Source: Ignavibacteriaceae bacterium
GTDB lineage: Bacteria; Bacteroidota; Ignavibacteria; Ignavibacteriales; Ignavibacteriaceae
Assembly: GCA_013388515.1 (NCBI GenBank)
Contig: JACAFC010000114.1
Span: forward strand, 1-34,271
DNA: 34,271 nucleotides
Direction: 5' to 3'
A program made the position numbers and the translations under genes. Of the stretch, positions 1 through 7,554 are shown in pieces. The notes beneath the pieces are model-generated. The model was given only the letters and a program-made list of their open reading frames with translations, did no database searches and was not told the origin of the DNA. Each line of letters begins with the position of its first letter. Position 1 is the first letter of the stretch.

Positions 1-394
1 ACCTTATAATGTGTACTATGATTGGAAATTAAGCGACTGGTGGACATTGTTTGCAGAATACGAATATCACCTCGATAAAAACTGGTCGTTGTTAGCAGAT
101 TACCATCTATTCCGAGAAAAAAGATGTCTTGAATGTGAAGCTGATAATAAATCTAGTATAGGAGCCAGTATTAAATTAGGGTATCACATTTTAGATGCAA
201 TCAAGTTATCTGGGGAAGCTGGAATTGCTTTCGGTCGTCGTATAGCTTATTACGGTCTTGAAATCCCCTATGGAGGCAGTTTAGATATCACTTTAAATGA
301 AGATTTCACCATTAATTTTAACCTAAGATCTTTTGTCGTTCCAGATTATGGTTATTGGATAACTACGGGATTAAAGTATAAAATACTCAAATAA
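1..394 (+). CDS. C-terminal part of a beta-barrel-like outer membrane protein (5' end outside window)
   Basis: The frame is open from the first base of the window to the TAA at 392-394, so the gene starts upstream; the GTG at 11 is an internal codon, not a convincing start. About 130 residues are visible. They show short alternating hydrophobic/polar segments rich in Tyr and Trp, separated by Gly/Asp/Asn turns (for example a GYHILDAIKLSGEAGIAFG stretch), and the protein ends in a strand-like GLKYKILK. This pattern fits an outer membrane beta-barrel or porin-like protein. No family is recognised and the substrate or role cannot be told. The gene at 410 follows after 15 bases and is probably co-transcribed. 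Confidence 0.6.
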   Translation, partial: PYNVYYDWKLSDWWTLFAEYEYHLDKNWSLLADYHLFREKRCLECEADNKSSIGASIKLGYHILDAIKLSGEAGIAFGRRIAYYGLEIPYGGSLDITLNEDFTINFNLRSFVVPDYGYWITTGLKYKILK

Positions 395-397
395 AGT

Positions 398-402
398 GGG
401 AG
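398..402 (+). promoter_or_regulatory. Ribosome binding site for the exported protein gene at 410
   Basis: GGGAG lies 7 bases before the ATG at 410. It is one of the few clear Shine-Dalgarno sites in the window and supports that start, as does the signal peptide that begins there. Confidence 0.55.
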
Positions 403-409
403 ATATAAC

Positions 410-988
410 ATGAAAAATTTTCTTCTTTATAGAGTATGTACGTTAATATTATGCTTACTAACAAGTGCTCAATTATTTGCACATAAAGAATGGGTACACC
501 AACATCAAGTAAAACAAGCATATTTATTATTAAAAAATCAATTAGGGTATGATATTCCTGAATTATTATCACATATGGGTATGAATGACATCGGTGAAGG
601 CCCAGGTCCATTTTTAGGTTGTAGCGTCGCGCAAGGTGCTTGGGAAGAGGATCTTTATGATCCTGTGTGGGAGGTAGGTGGAATAATGTTAGGAATTCAG
701 AGTTATTGCGGTTGGGATGCATCATCAACTCACTTCTGGAAGGCAGATGCCGTAGACAATTCGTCCATTAATATTCCACTGGATATAGGTGAGTGTCCCC
801 TACCAAATGGGGAAATACCAAATGCTTATTTAAAGGCTCAGCATTATTTATACGGCAATTGGGTAATAAATTGGAAACCGGGTGATAATTTTACCTTCAC
901 TGCACAAAACGGTCACATTGATAGAGTAGAAAGATTAATTGCTGAATTACAACCATGTGTTACTATTTATTTCAGTAGACGTTTTTAA
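410..988 (+). CDS. Small exported protein, possibly related to zinc-dependent phospholipase C
   Basis: 192 residues with a clear Sec signal peptide (MKNFLLYRVCTLILCLLTSAQLFA, cleavage near residue 24). The mature part begins HKEWVHQHQVKQAYLLL. It contains GAWEEDLYDPVW (about 82-93) and SSTHFWKAD (about 105-113). His near the N-terminus, an Asp-rich W-E-D segment and an H-F-W-x-A-D segment resemble the metal-ligand pattern of zinc-dependent phospholipase C/P1-nuclease-like proteins, but this is a resemblance only. The protein is shorter than typical family members and ends soon after a basic SRRF tail, so it may be C-terminally truncated. It lies 15 bases after the beta-barrel gene and is unrelated to the leftward carbohydrate genes. 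Call as CDS is secure; function is weak. Confidence 0.6.
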   Translation: MKNFLLYRVCTLILCLLTSAQLFAHKEWVHQHQVKQAYLLLKNQLGYDIPELLSHMGMNDIGEGPGPFLGCSVAQGAWEEDLYDPVWEVGGIMLGIQSYCGWDASSTHFWKADAVDNSSINIPLDIGECPLPNGEIPNAYLKAQHYLYGNWVINWKPGDNFTFTAQNGHIDRVERLIAELQPCVTIYFSRRF

Positions 989-1070
989 TCAGACAAAGAA
1001 AATGATTTTGATACGATAGTATTTATATAAACAAATAATCGCTTTAATTACATAATTGATTTTCTATTGT

Positions 1071-1108
1071 AAATAAAAATGCCGCACAACCCTTCAAGCT
1101 GTGCGGCA
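1071..1108 (-). terminator. Rho-independent terminator of the mannan operon
   Basis: A 9-bp perfect stem (TGCCGCACA at 1080-1088 with TGTGCGGCA at 1100-1108) and an 11-base loop. Read on the minus strand it is followed by TTTTTATTTA, the usual U-tract. It lies 26 bases past the stop of the GH130 gene and closes the leftward transcript. In the + direction there is no T-tract. Confidence 0.88.
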
Positions 1109-1133
1109 CTAGGAGTTACGCTATGAAATGATG

Positions 1134-2318
1134 CTATTTTTTTAGAACTCTTAAATTGTTTTTTATAAGCTTAATTCGCTGCTCAACACAAGCTGCACTC
1201 CGCAATCCATCCTCAGGTGTATTTAAAACATAATCTAGTAATTTATCTATCGTGGATTCAGCAACATGCATTCTTGTATCTGAAGATCCATAATAAATCA
1301 AAACTTGCCCATTATCTTTTTTCACCCAGCCGTTGCTAAAAACAACATTCGAAACATCCCCAACTCTTTCTTCATCTAGCGGAGAGAGGAAGTAACCTCC
1401 TGGAGCAGCTATTACTTCATTTGGTTCAGCAAGATCGGTTAAGAATAAATACAATACATATCTTAAACCTGCAGCAGTATTTCTAACGCCATGAGCAAGC
1501 TGAAGCCATCCCTTTTTAGTTTTAATGGGAGCCGGTCCTAATCCATTCTTTACTTCTTTTATTGTATGATAAACTCTGTCATCGATAATTGTTTCGCTTT
1601 CAATTTCAGCATTTTCGATAGAATCTGATAATCCCCAGCCAATGCCGCCGCCAGAACCAGCTTCAATAAATCCGTCTTGCGGGCGAGTGTAAAAAGCATA
1701 CATTCCATTTATAAACTCTGGATGAAGAACAACATTTCTTTGCTGTGGTGATTTTGATTTTAGATCAGGTAATCTTTCCCATTTCACAAAATCCTTAGTT
1801 CTCGCAATTCCGCACTGAGCAATTGCTGATGAAGTATCAGATGGTGCAGCATTCGGATCTTTTCTTTCAGTGCAAAATAATCCATATATCCATCCATCTT
1901 CATGATTTATTAAACGCATATCATAAACATTAGTGTCGGGATTTTCAGTCTCGGGCATTACAATGGGATAATCCCAAAACTTAAAATTATCTATACCATT
2001 TTTAGATTCAGCAATTGCAAAAAATGATTTGCGATCATTTCCTTCAACTCGAACAGCTAATAATATTTTGCCTTTGTATAAAATAGCCCCAGAATTGAAA
2101 GTACAGTTTACTCCCAATCTTTCCATTAAGTAAGGATTAGTTTTATAGTCGAAGTCATATCTCCATGAAAGAGGGGTGTGTTCTGCGGTTACAACAGGAA
2201 ATTTGTAGCGATAGAATACTCCATTAGTTTTTTGTATCCGCACATTTTTCTGAGTGATCAATTTTCTATGATCAGTTACTAATTTTTTAAGTTTTCTTTG
2301 GAAATCTTTTTTGTTCAT
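1134..2318 (-). CDS. GH130 beta-mannoside phosphorylase (likely 4-O-beta-D-mannosyl-D-glucose phosphorylase)
   Basis: 394 residues, close to the usual length of GH130 subfamily 1. These cytoplasmic enzymes use phosphate to split Man-beta-1,4-Glc (some act on mannobiose), giving alpha-mannose-1-phosphate and the free sugar. Visible family features are the [10 protein letters not shown] segment (71-80), LLAVRVEG (86-93), the NVYDMRL motif with the expected catalytic Asp at D133, and the [10 protein letters not shown] and FYTRPQDGF segments that belong to the phosphate/sugar site. There is no signal peptide, which fits an intracellular enzyme. The ATG lies 2 bases after the symporter stop, so the two genes form an operon: uptake followed by phosphorolysis. 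A strong terminator follows. The family is secure; the choice between mannosyl-glucose and mannobiose is by overall resemblance. Confidence 0.9.
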   Translation of the reverse strand: MNKKDFQRKLKKLVTDHRKLITQKNVRIQKTNGVFYRYKFPVVTAEHTPLSWRYDFDYKTNPYLMERLGVNCTFNSGAILYKGKILLAVRVEGNDRKSFFAIAESKNGIDNFKFWDYPIVMPETENPDTNVYDMRLINHEDGWIYGLFCTERKDPNAAPSDTSSAIAQCGIARTKDFVKWERLPDLKSKSPQQRNVVLHPEFINGMYAFYTRPQDGFIEAGSGGGIGWGLSDSIENAEIESETIIDDRVYHTIKEVKNGLGPAPIKTKKGWLQLAHGVRNTAAGLRYVLYLFLTDLAEPNEVIAAPGGYFLSPLDEERVGDVSNVVFSNGWVKKDNGQVLIYYGSSDTRMHVAESTIDKLLDYVLNTPEDGLRSAACVEQRIKLIKNNLRVLKK

Positions 2319-2320
2319 TG

Positions 2321-4279
2321 TTATTTATCTGCCAGCAGAGCATTTTCATTTTTGATGTTCAATTTATCCTCCCAAATAACTTTTTCACCGTAAGTAGATT
2401 CAAGCTTATTCCACCAGTTAAATTTTAATATGGTCGAAGTTATTACTAGAACTATCAATGATGTTATTAGTGAAGGATATTCGCGTATTACTAAGAATAT
2501 TGGTGTAACCATCAAAGTTATTTGCCAAATAATACCCACCAAGATGTTAAACATATCTCTCTTGAAATTTTTATTAGGCTCGAAGCTTGGATTTTGAGTT
2601 TTAACTTTAGCTAAAATCGGTTTCCAAAATCCCCATGGTTTAACGTTTTGATAAAACTTCATTAAAACTTCATCACTTTCCGGTTTAGTTTTTAATGTTG
2701 CAATAAAACATGCAGCAAGCGAAATCAAGAAAATAATTGGGAAAGAATTCATACTTGGATTGTTAGCTAATGGAAAGTTATTCAAGAAAGGGACTAAATT
2801 AAGTTCCTCAAGTAAAGTTAACAGCAGAGAGGTAATGATTCCAGAAAACATCCCCCAAAAGTAACCATAGCCATTAAAGCGCCACCAATACCATTTTAAA
2901 ATATTTGCAGCTGTATAACTTCCCCATAATGAAGCTACAATCCATAATACAATTTGATTGAGCGACTCAACAAAAAAACCTATTGTTATTCCAACAACAA
3001 CTACACCAACTGAAGAGATATAACTCATTGTAATATATTTTTTAGGATTTGCATTTGGATTTATGTATCGCTTATAAATATCATTAACAATATAAGCGGG
3101 AGCTGCATTAACAGTTGCTGCAAAGTTGCTCATGAAAGCGGCAATAAAACCTGTCATTAAAAGGCCAAGCAAACCCACTGGTACATACTTTGCTAAAACC
3201 TCTGGCAAGATTGCCTCAAAATCTGGCGTTGTAATTGAGCTCTTGTAAAGTGAATCGAAATTTGTAAGCGCTAAAACCGTTAGACCCGTAACCAAAAAGT
3301 AGCGAGTTGGATTTAATACAACACTAACTAATGAGTTCATTTTTGCAGCTTCCACAGGGCTGCGAGTTGATAATATTCTTTGCATATCATAGTTTGGAGC
3401 AGGCCCAGCCGAGGCAACAAATAAACCTTTGAATAACATCATCCCAAAGAATAAACCAAACATTGAATAACCGTCTGTTTCTATCCATTTATTGAATGCA
3501 CTCACTTTTGTTGCTGCTGTTGAACCGACAGTTGACCAATCTAAATTCAAACTACCGCTGAAGAATAAATTAGTCCAGCCATCTGGTATAACGCTCCGTA
3601 TCATTTCAGGCGAAACGTTGTACATTGCAATAATTCCAATTGCAATTGATGATATTGTTAAAATACCATACTGAATAACTTCTGTGAATACAACGCTGAA
3701 CATTCCCCCTTTTACAACATAGAGAGTAGTAACCCCCATTAGAATAAGTGCATAAAGATTAGTGTTTATCTGTGGATATTGTGCAAGCATATCGGGACTA
3801 GTTACCAGGGGTGGAAGAAATGCAGCGGCAAATTTTCCTATACCTTTAAATCCGTAAGATAAAAATCCGATAACACTTATTAGAGCAAACACAACAACTA
3901 TAACATGTGCAAGCGTAGCACCTGTTCCGGTTCCAAATCTAGTTTTAATCCATTCAGCACCCGTCATAACATTTGATTTCCGTAACCATGGAGACAAATA
4001 AACCATAAGAAAAATTTGATTGAACACAGGCCATAACCAAGGCAGCCAGGTACTTTTCAAACCATAAACTGCAAGCCAGTAAACCAACAACATAGTACCT
4101 GCTATATCAAACATTCCGGAAGCATCTGAAACACCAAGAAACCACCACTTTATTGTATTACCGCCAAGAAAATAATTGTGAATGTTTTGTGAAGCTTTCT
4201 TTGAAATGTAAACCCCAAGAAACACTGTTGAAATTAGGTATATAATAATGATAGAGATATCGATATAGCTTAAGTGCAT
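2321..4279 (-). CDS. Sodium:solute symporter (SSS family), likely mannan oligosaccharide or sugar importer
   Basis: 652 residues with about 14 hydrophobic segments. The N-terminus is [20 protein letters not shown], followed by [24 protein letters not shown], the first-helix and unwound-segment pattern of sodium:solute symporters. [24 protein letters not shown] (about 384-407) is the well conserved helix near the second sodium site. The protein is longer than classic SGLT-type members, with a soluble segment near 555-585 ([22 protein letters not shown]) before further membrane helices. It is located between the GH5 mannanase and the GH130 phosphorylase, so the probable cargo is a short manno-oligosaccharide; the substrate is inferred from context alone. 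The start ATG at 4279 is preceded by GGAAAAAGTAC, a plausible ribosome site. A sigma54-like box lies at 4313-4328. Confidence 0.9.
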   Translation of the reverse strand: MHLSYIDISIIIIYLISTVFLGVYISKKASQNIHNYFLGGNTIKWWFLGVSDASGMFDIAGTMLLVYWLAVYGLKSTWLPWLWPVFNQIFLMVYLSPWLRKSNVMTGAEWIKTRFGTGTGATLAHVIVVVFALISVIGFLSYGFKGIGKFAAAFLPPLVTSPDMLAQYPQINTNLYALILMGVTTLYVVKGGMFSVVFTEVIQYGILTISSIAIGIIAMYNVSPEMIRSVIPDGWTNLFFSGSLNLDWSTVGSTAATKVSAFNKWIETDGYSMFGLFFGMMLFKGLFVASAGPAPNYDMQRILSTRSPVEAAKMNSLVSVVLNPTRYFLVTGLTVLALTNFDSLYKSSITTPDFEAILPEVLAKYVPVGLLGLLMTGFIAAFMSNFAATVNAAPAYIVNDIYKRYINPNANPKKYITMSYISSVGVVVVGITIGFFVESLNQIVLWIVASLWGSYTAANILKWYWWRFNGYGYFWGMFSGIITSLLLTLLEELNLVPFLNNFPLANNPSMNSFPIIFLISLAACFIATLKTKPESDEVLMKFYQNVKPWGFWKPILAKVKTQNPSFEPNKNFKRDMFNILVGIIWQITLMVTPIFLVIREYPSLITSLIVLVITSTILKFNWWNKLESTYGEKVIWEDKLNIKNENALLADK

Positions 4280-4312
4280 GTACTTTTTCCGAAAGTTTGT
4301 ATAGAATAAAAT

Positions 4313-4328
4313 TTCATAAATAATGCCA
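4313..4328 (-). promoter_or_regulatory. Candidate sigma54-type (-24/-12) promoter for the symporter-phosphorylase operon
   Basis: On the minus strand this reads TGGCATTATTTATGAA. The -24 part TGGCA matches the sigma54 consensus TGGCAC-N5-TTGC. The spacing to the TG of the -12 part is correct, but the consensus C at -12 is A here. A start of transcription near 4302 would leave a leader of about 23 bases with a GGA ribosome site. The same box, differing at one of its first 14 positions, stands before the GH5 mannanase gene at 5840-5855. The sequence match is direct; the sigma54 assignment is inference, supported by the adjacent sigma54 activator gene. Confidence 0.5.
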
Positions 4329-4388
4329 TCAGTTCATCAGCCAAATCTACTTTTTTAATTGATTTCGCAAGCTTGACAAATTCACTTT

Positions 4389-4403
4389 TTATCAGTGTGA
4401 TAA
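4389..4403. promoter_or_regulatory. Candidate activator-binding dyad upstream of the symporter
   Basis: Perfect inverted repeat TTATCA-GTG-TGATAA, about 90-100 bases upstream of the predicted transcription start near 4302. It has the same 6-bp arms and 3-base spacer as the longer palindrome at 5996-6016. This is a usual position for an enhancer bound by an NtrC-type activator. Confidence 0.45.
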
Positions 4404-4457
4404 TAATTTATGAAGTTAATAAACACTCGATTATTTAATAATAAAGCTGTAATTAAA

Positions 4458-5804
4458 CTAATTTTTAGAAATAGTACTAAAGTTTTTATCTCTCAACCCA
4501 TTCATTTTCTCAGCAAATTTTCTAATTATTTCGAGCGTTGAAATATCTGACTCAAAAACAGAATTTAATCCCTGAGGTTCTTGCGGAGGATCACCAGTAA
4601 AGGAATCACCTTCTTCCCATCTATAGTCAATATGATTTGCTTTTCCATAACCGCCCCAAGTCCAAAAATTTGAACCTGAAATGGGAGAACCTACCTCAGC
4701 ACTATCACAAATTAATTTGAATACTGATTCATAATATTTATCTCTAACCGAAGTACTTGAGTTGATACTATATTCTTCTTTATCCCTGGCAATACCAAAC
4801 TCCTCTAAAACAATGGGCTTACCTAATTCATTTGCAAACTCAATATGCTTGTTAATATAATCAATAGCTTTCTTTTCAGCTGAAGGATAGGTTTCATTTG
4901 TTTTTTGCGCATCAAACCATCCCCAGTTTTTAACCCACAGGTGAAATGTTAGATAATCGATGTACTTAGATTTATGCGCTGTAATGTAATAATCTTCAGA
5001 TTCTAAACTACCCATTGTACCTTCATTCCCTGTTGATATCAAATGGTTTGGATCGAGAGACCGAATGAATGCAGCTGTTGAATCTATCCATTTGTAGTAT
5101 TCAATTATTTGTTCTCCGCTTCCCCAAGGACGCGGCTCATTTGCTAACTGCCACGACATTATGGTAGGATCTTCATAATAATGCAGCCCGCTAAATTTAT
5201 TTTTGCGTGTAATAATTTTTTCAATATAATTTCTAAAATGTTCATTTGCTTTTTGATTTGAATAAAATGTTGCAGATAATCTCATAAATTCTCCCCAGCC
5301 ATAATTCGGATCTTCAGGATCAACTGCTTTTCCATTTTTACTCCAGGCATTATATTGAGACATACCCCCCGACCACTCCCAATAATTATTTAGAAAAAGC
5401 ACTGCATGCATTTCACGTTCACTCATTTCATTCAGTAAAAAATCAAGACCTTCAAGCAACTCTTCATCATAAACGCCGGGTTGATTTTGAATTGCAGGTT
5501 TAAGTGAGTTTTTAATATCGGATTTTTCCGATGCTGCAAGCACTCTAAGGTTAGTAACTCCTAAAGATTTTAATAAATCTAATTCATGCACTAAGCGTTC
5601 TCGATCTCCAGTTTTTCCACTCGAACCTAAATAGCAGCCATACCACAAATTAGTACCTAGGTAGTAATATGGTTTTCCATCCAAAATAAATTTTGTTCCA
5701 TTAACTCTTATAAACTCATTATTTTGCTTAAAAAAGAATGTTGAACATCCGGGTGCAATGCTTATTAAGAATATCAACCAAAATTTTACTGTTTTGCTTA
5801 TCAA
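4458..5804 (-). CDS. Lipoprotein GH5 endo-beta-1,4-mannanase
   Basis: 448 residues. A hydrophobic N-terminus ends in a lipobox-like SIAPGC with C20, so the enzyme is probably lipid-anchored. The GH5 fold follows: FIRVNGTKFILDGKPYYYLG (31-50), TNLRVLAAS, the acid/base Glu in WQLANEPRPWG (E223), FHLWVKNWGW (288-297) and the nucleophile in IVLEEFG (E335). The overall pattern resembles GH5 subfamily 7 mannanases, which cleave beta-1,4-mannan or glucomannan to short oligomers. The start is TTG at 5804, supported by GAGG 10 bases upstream at 5815-5818. It is separated from the downstream symporter by 178 bases holding its own promoter-like box, so it may be a separate transcript. Family secure; mannan specificity is supported by the GH130 and GH27 neighbours. 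Confidence 0.88.
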   Translation of the reverse strand: MISKTVKFWLIFLISIAPGCSTFFFKQNNEFIRVNGTKFILDGKPYYYLGTNLWYGCYLGSSGKTGDRERLVHELDLLKSLGVTNLRVLAASEKSDIKNSLKPAIQNQPGVYDEELLEGLDFLLNEMSEREMHAVLFLNNYWEWSGGMSQYNAWSKNGKAVDPEDPNYGWGEFMRLSATFYSNQKANEHFRNYIEKIITRKNKFSGLHYYEDPTIMSWQLANEPRPWGSGEQIIEYYKWIDSTAAFIRSLDPNHLISTGNEGTMGSLESEDYYITAHKSKYIDYLTFHLWVKNWGWFDAQKTNETYPSAEKKAIDYINKHIEFANELGKPIVLEEFGIARDKEEYSINSSTSVRDKYYESVFKLICDSAEVGSPISGSNFWTWGGYGKANHIDYRWEEGDSFTGDPPQEPQGLNSVFESDISTLEIIRKFAEKMNGLRDKNFSTISKN

Positions 5805-5814
5805 TGTTATCCGC

Positions 5815-5818
5815 CCTC
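5815..5818 (-). promoter_or_regulatory. Ribosome binding site deciding the TTG start of the GH5 mannanase
   Basis: On the minus strand CCGAGGGCGG precedes the TTG at 5804; GAGG is 10 bases away. No ATG in frame gives an intact signal peptide, so this site supports the TTG start. Confidence 0.5.
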
Positions 5819-5839
5819 GGTTTTTAAGTTTTTACAAAG

Positions 5840-5855
5840 GACAGAAATAATGCCA
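5840..5855 (-). promoter_or_regulatory. Candidate sigma54-type (-24/-12) promoter for the GH5 mannanase
   Basis: Minus strand TGGCATTATTTCTGTC. It has the TGGCA core and the correct 5-base spacing to a TG at -12, with T in place of the consensus C. Predicted transcription start near 5829, 25 bases before the TTG start. It is nearly identical to the box at 4313-4328 and sits at almost the same distance from its gene (37 bases against 35 from the -12 TG to the start codon). Confidence 0.5.
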
Positions 5856-6155
5856 GAATAAATCACTTATACATTAATTTTAGTTTGAATCTTCTAAGTG
5901 TAATATGGGTTTTTTTGTTAAAAACTGTATTGATGGCTCTACTGTTCTTAAGCTAATTTTCGCTAAATAGATGAACGTATTATTATCCTTATAACTCTTT
6001 ATCAAATTGATAAAGAACTTCTCTATTTAATTTCGCTAGGACTTTTAATTCAAATTTTTCAATTTGGATACTGAATGATTCGCTTAGTTTAATTCAAATT
6101 CAGCAAAATTCCGCTTGATTATTTTTTTAATAACAACATTTTTTTTATTTATTAA
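5856..6155. other. Divergent intergenic region between the mannanase and the signalling operon
   Basis: About 300 A+T-rich bases with no gene. It holds the 21-base palindrome at 5996-6016 and presumably the promoter of the rightward regulator operon, for which no clear match to a known consensus could be read. Long T and A runs lie at 6121-6150, just before the first regulator gene. Confidence 0.6.
5996..6016. promoter_or_regulatory. Perfect palindrome, candidate activator-binding site
   Basis: Two perfect 10-base arms (TCTTTATCAA and TTGATAAAGA) around a central A. The core TTATCA-N3-TGATAA recurs at 4389-4403 before the symporter. It lies about 170-190 bases upstream of the predicted mannanase start and about 140-160 bases before the regulator operon, so it could serve both directions. 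A 10-base perfect arm is unlikely by chance even in A+T-rich DNA. Confidence 0.55.
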
Positions 6156-7532
6156 ATGATAAAAAATGGTTTCTTTTATTTAATTGGCATAAACGTTGCC
6201 CAGCAGATGTTGAAAAAAATTAAAAGTGCACTGCCGATGAAAATTCGATTCAAGCAAACATGGGGCTTACTCATTTTGCTTTTTGTGTCCATAGCTTATC
6301 TAGTTACTTTTATGTTGTTAAACTCACCCAAAAAACCTGAGGTTACTGAAATTTATTTTGCAGATATGATAACTGCAGCTCACAGTATCCTAATAAACAA
6401 ATTCAACAAGATTAATGAAGGTAAGGTAAAAGTAATACCAATAGATTTTCCCAATTTCGATTTCAGTACAAATGAACGAAAGGAAATGCTGGCAAGATTG
6501 CTTCGAGGAAAGGGTGACGGGATTGATGTATTTGCTGTAGATGTGGTTTGGGTTCAAAGGTTTGCCAAGTGGAGTGAGCCTTTGACTAATTATTTCTCAA
6601 AGGCAGAGCTTGATAAAATACTCAGTGTTGCATTGGAGTCTTGTTATTTTGAAGGAGATTTATATGCACTTCCCCTAAATAGGGTTCAGGGAATTCTTTA
6701 CTACAGGGATGACTTGCTTAAAAAATTCGATAACTATAATCAAATAATCAAAAAAATCGAGAAGAATATTACGTGGGAAGATTTCATTAAACTTAAAAAT
6801 GAACTGAACACACAGCTGCCATTTTACACTTTTACCGCAACCGATTACGAAGGATTGATTTGTGTATTCTTTGAAGTGCTGCTAAGCCTAAACAAAAACT
6901 ATTTTGAACAGTATGGTTTTAATTTTAACACTATTGAAGCTGAAAAATCCTTGCAGCTTTTAGTCGATTTGGTGAATAAATATAATATTTCACCCAAGTC
7001 TGTTACTGAATTTACAGAAGTTCCAAGTTATCAGTATTTTATTCAAAACGATGGTTTATTTATTAGAGGTTGGCCAACTTTCGATAAAGATTTTAGAGAG
7101 AAACCTTTCGATGCGAAAAAACAAAGTCACCTTAAAAAAGCCAGCCTGCCCTACTTTAAATCTGGGCATCAATCTTCAATTATGGGCGGTTGGAATATGA
7201 TGATATCAAAATTTTCCAATAAAAAAGAAGCTGCCATAAATTTTATTAAATTTCTTCTCAAGGAGGATTCTCAAGAAATATTTTACAAAGAGGGCGGGCA
7301 TTATCCTGTTGTAAAAAGTTTTTATCAAAAAAGTGAATACTTAGCTAAATATCCTGAAATTGAGAGGATAAAATACTGGGATGCCAATGTAACCCAACGC
7401 CCAGCAAACGCAGATTATACACGCTTTTCAAAGATTATTGCTTACTATTTAAAAAATGCGCTTCAACAAAAATTGTCTGTTAAAGAAGCGCTTGCTTCTT
7501 GTTCTCAAGATATATTAACTGAAAAATTTTAA
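6156..7532 (+). CDS. Membrane-anchored sugar-binding protein (extracellular solute-binding family 1), likely signal input
   Basis: 458 residues. A basic N-terminus and one hydrophobic helix (about 36-55, GLLILLFVSIAYLVTFMLL) precede a complete MalE-type binding fold. Family hallmarks are GIDVFAVDVVWVQRFAKWSEPL-like sequence (about 122-143), LYALPLNRVQGILYYRDDLL (about 169-190), and an MGGWNMMISKFSNKKEAAINFIKFL region. There is no lipobox and no clean cleavage site, so it is likely anchored and faces the periplasm. ATGs at 6207 and 6237 are possible alternative starts; the latter would put the helix close to the N-terminus. None has a good ribosome site. No ABC permease or ATPase is in the window. 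Instead a sensor kinase starts 22 bases downstream, so this protein more likely reports sugar to the kinase than feeds a transporter (inference). Confidence 0.85.
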   Translation: MIKNGFFYLIGINVAQQMLKKIKSALPMKIRFKQTWGLLILLFVSIAYLVTFMLLNSPKKPEVTEIYFADMITAAHSILINKFNKINEGKVKVIPIDFPNFDFSTNERKEMLARLLRGKGDGIDVFAVDVVWVQRFAKWSEPLTNYFSKAELDKILSVALESCYFEGDLYALPLNRVQGILYYRDDLLKKFDNYNQIIKKIEKNITWEDFIKLKNELNTQLPFYTFTATDYEGLICVFFEVLLSLNKNYFEQYGFNFNTIEAEKSLQLLVDLVNKYNISPKSVTEFTEVPSYQYFIQNDGLFIRGWPTFDKDFREKPFDAKKQSHLKKASLPYFKSGHQSSIMGGWNMMISKFSNKKEAAINFIKFLLKEDSQEIFYKEGGHYPVVKSFYQKSEYLAKYPEIERIKYWDANVTQRPANADYTRFSKIIAYYLKNALQQKLSVKEALASCSQDILTEKF

Positions 7533-7554
7533 TTGTGAATGAAAAGAAAAAGTA

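Noticed and set aside
387-728. 113-residue frame on the minus strand
   Set aside because: It lies opposite the exported protein gene, which has a signal peptide and ribosome site, and it shows no family pattern.
6156-7532. Binding protein as part of an ABC importer
   Set aside because: No permease or ATPase gene is in the window, and the gene is tightly linked to a kinase and regulator instead.
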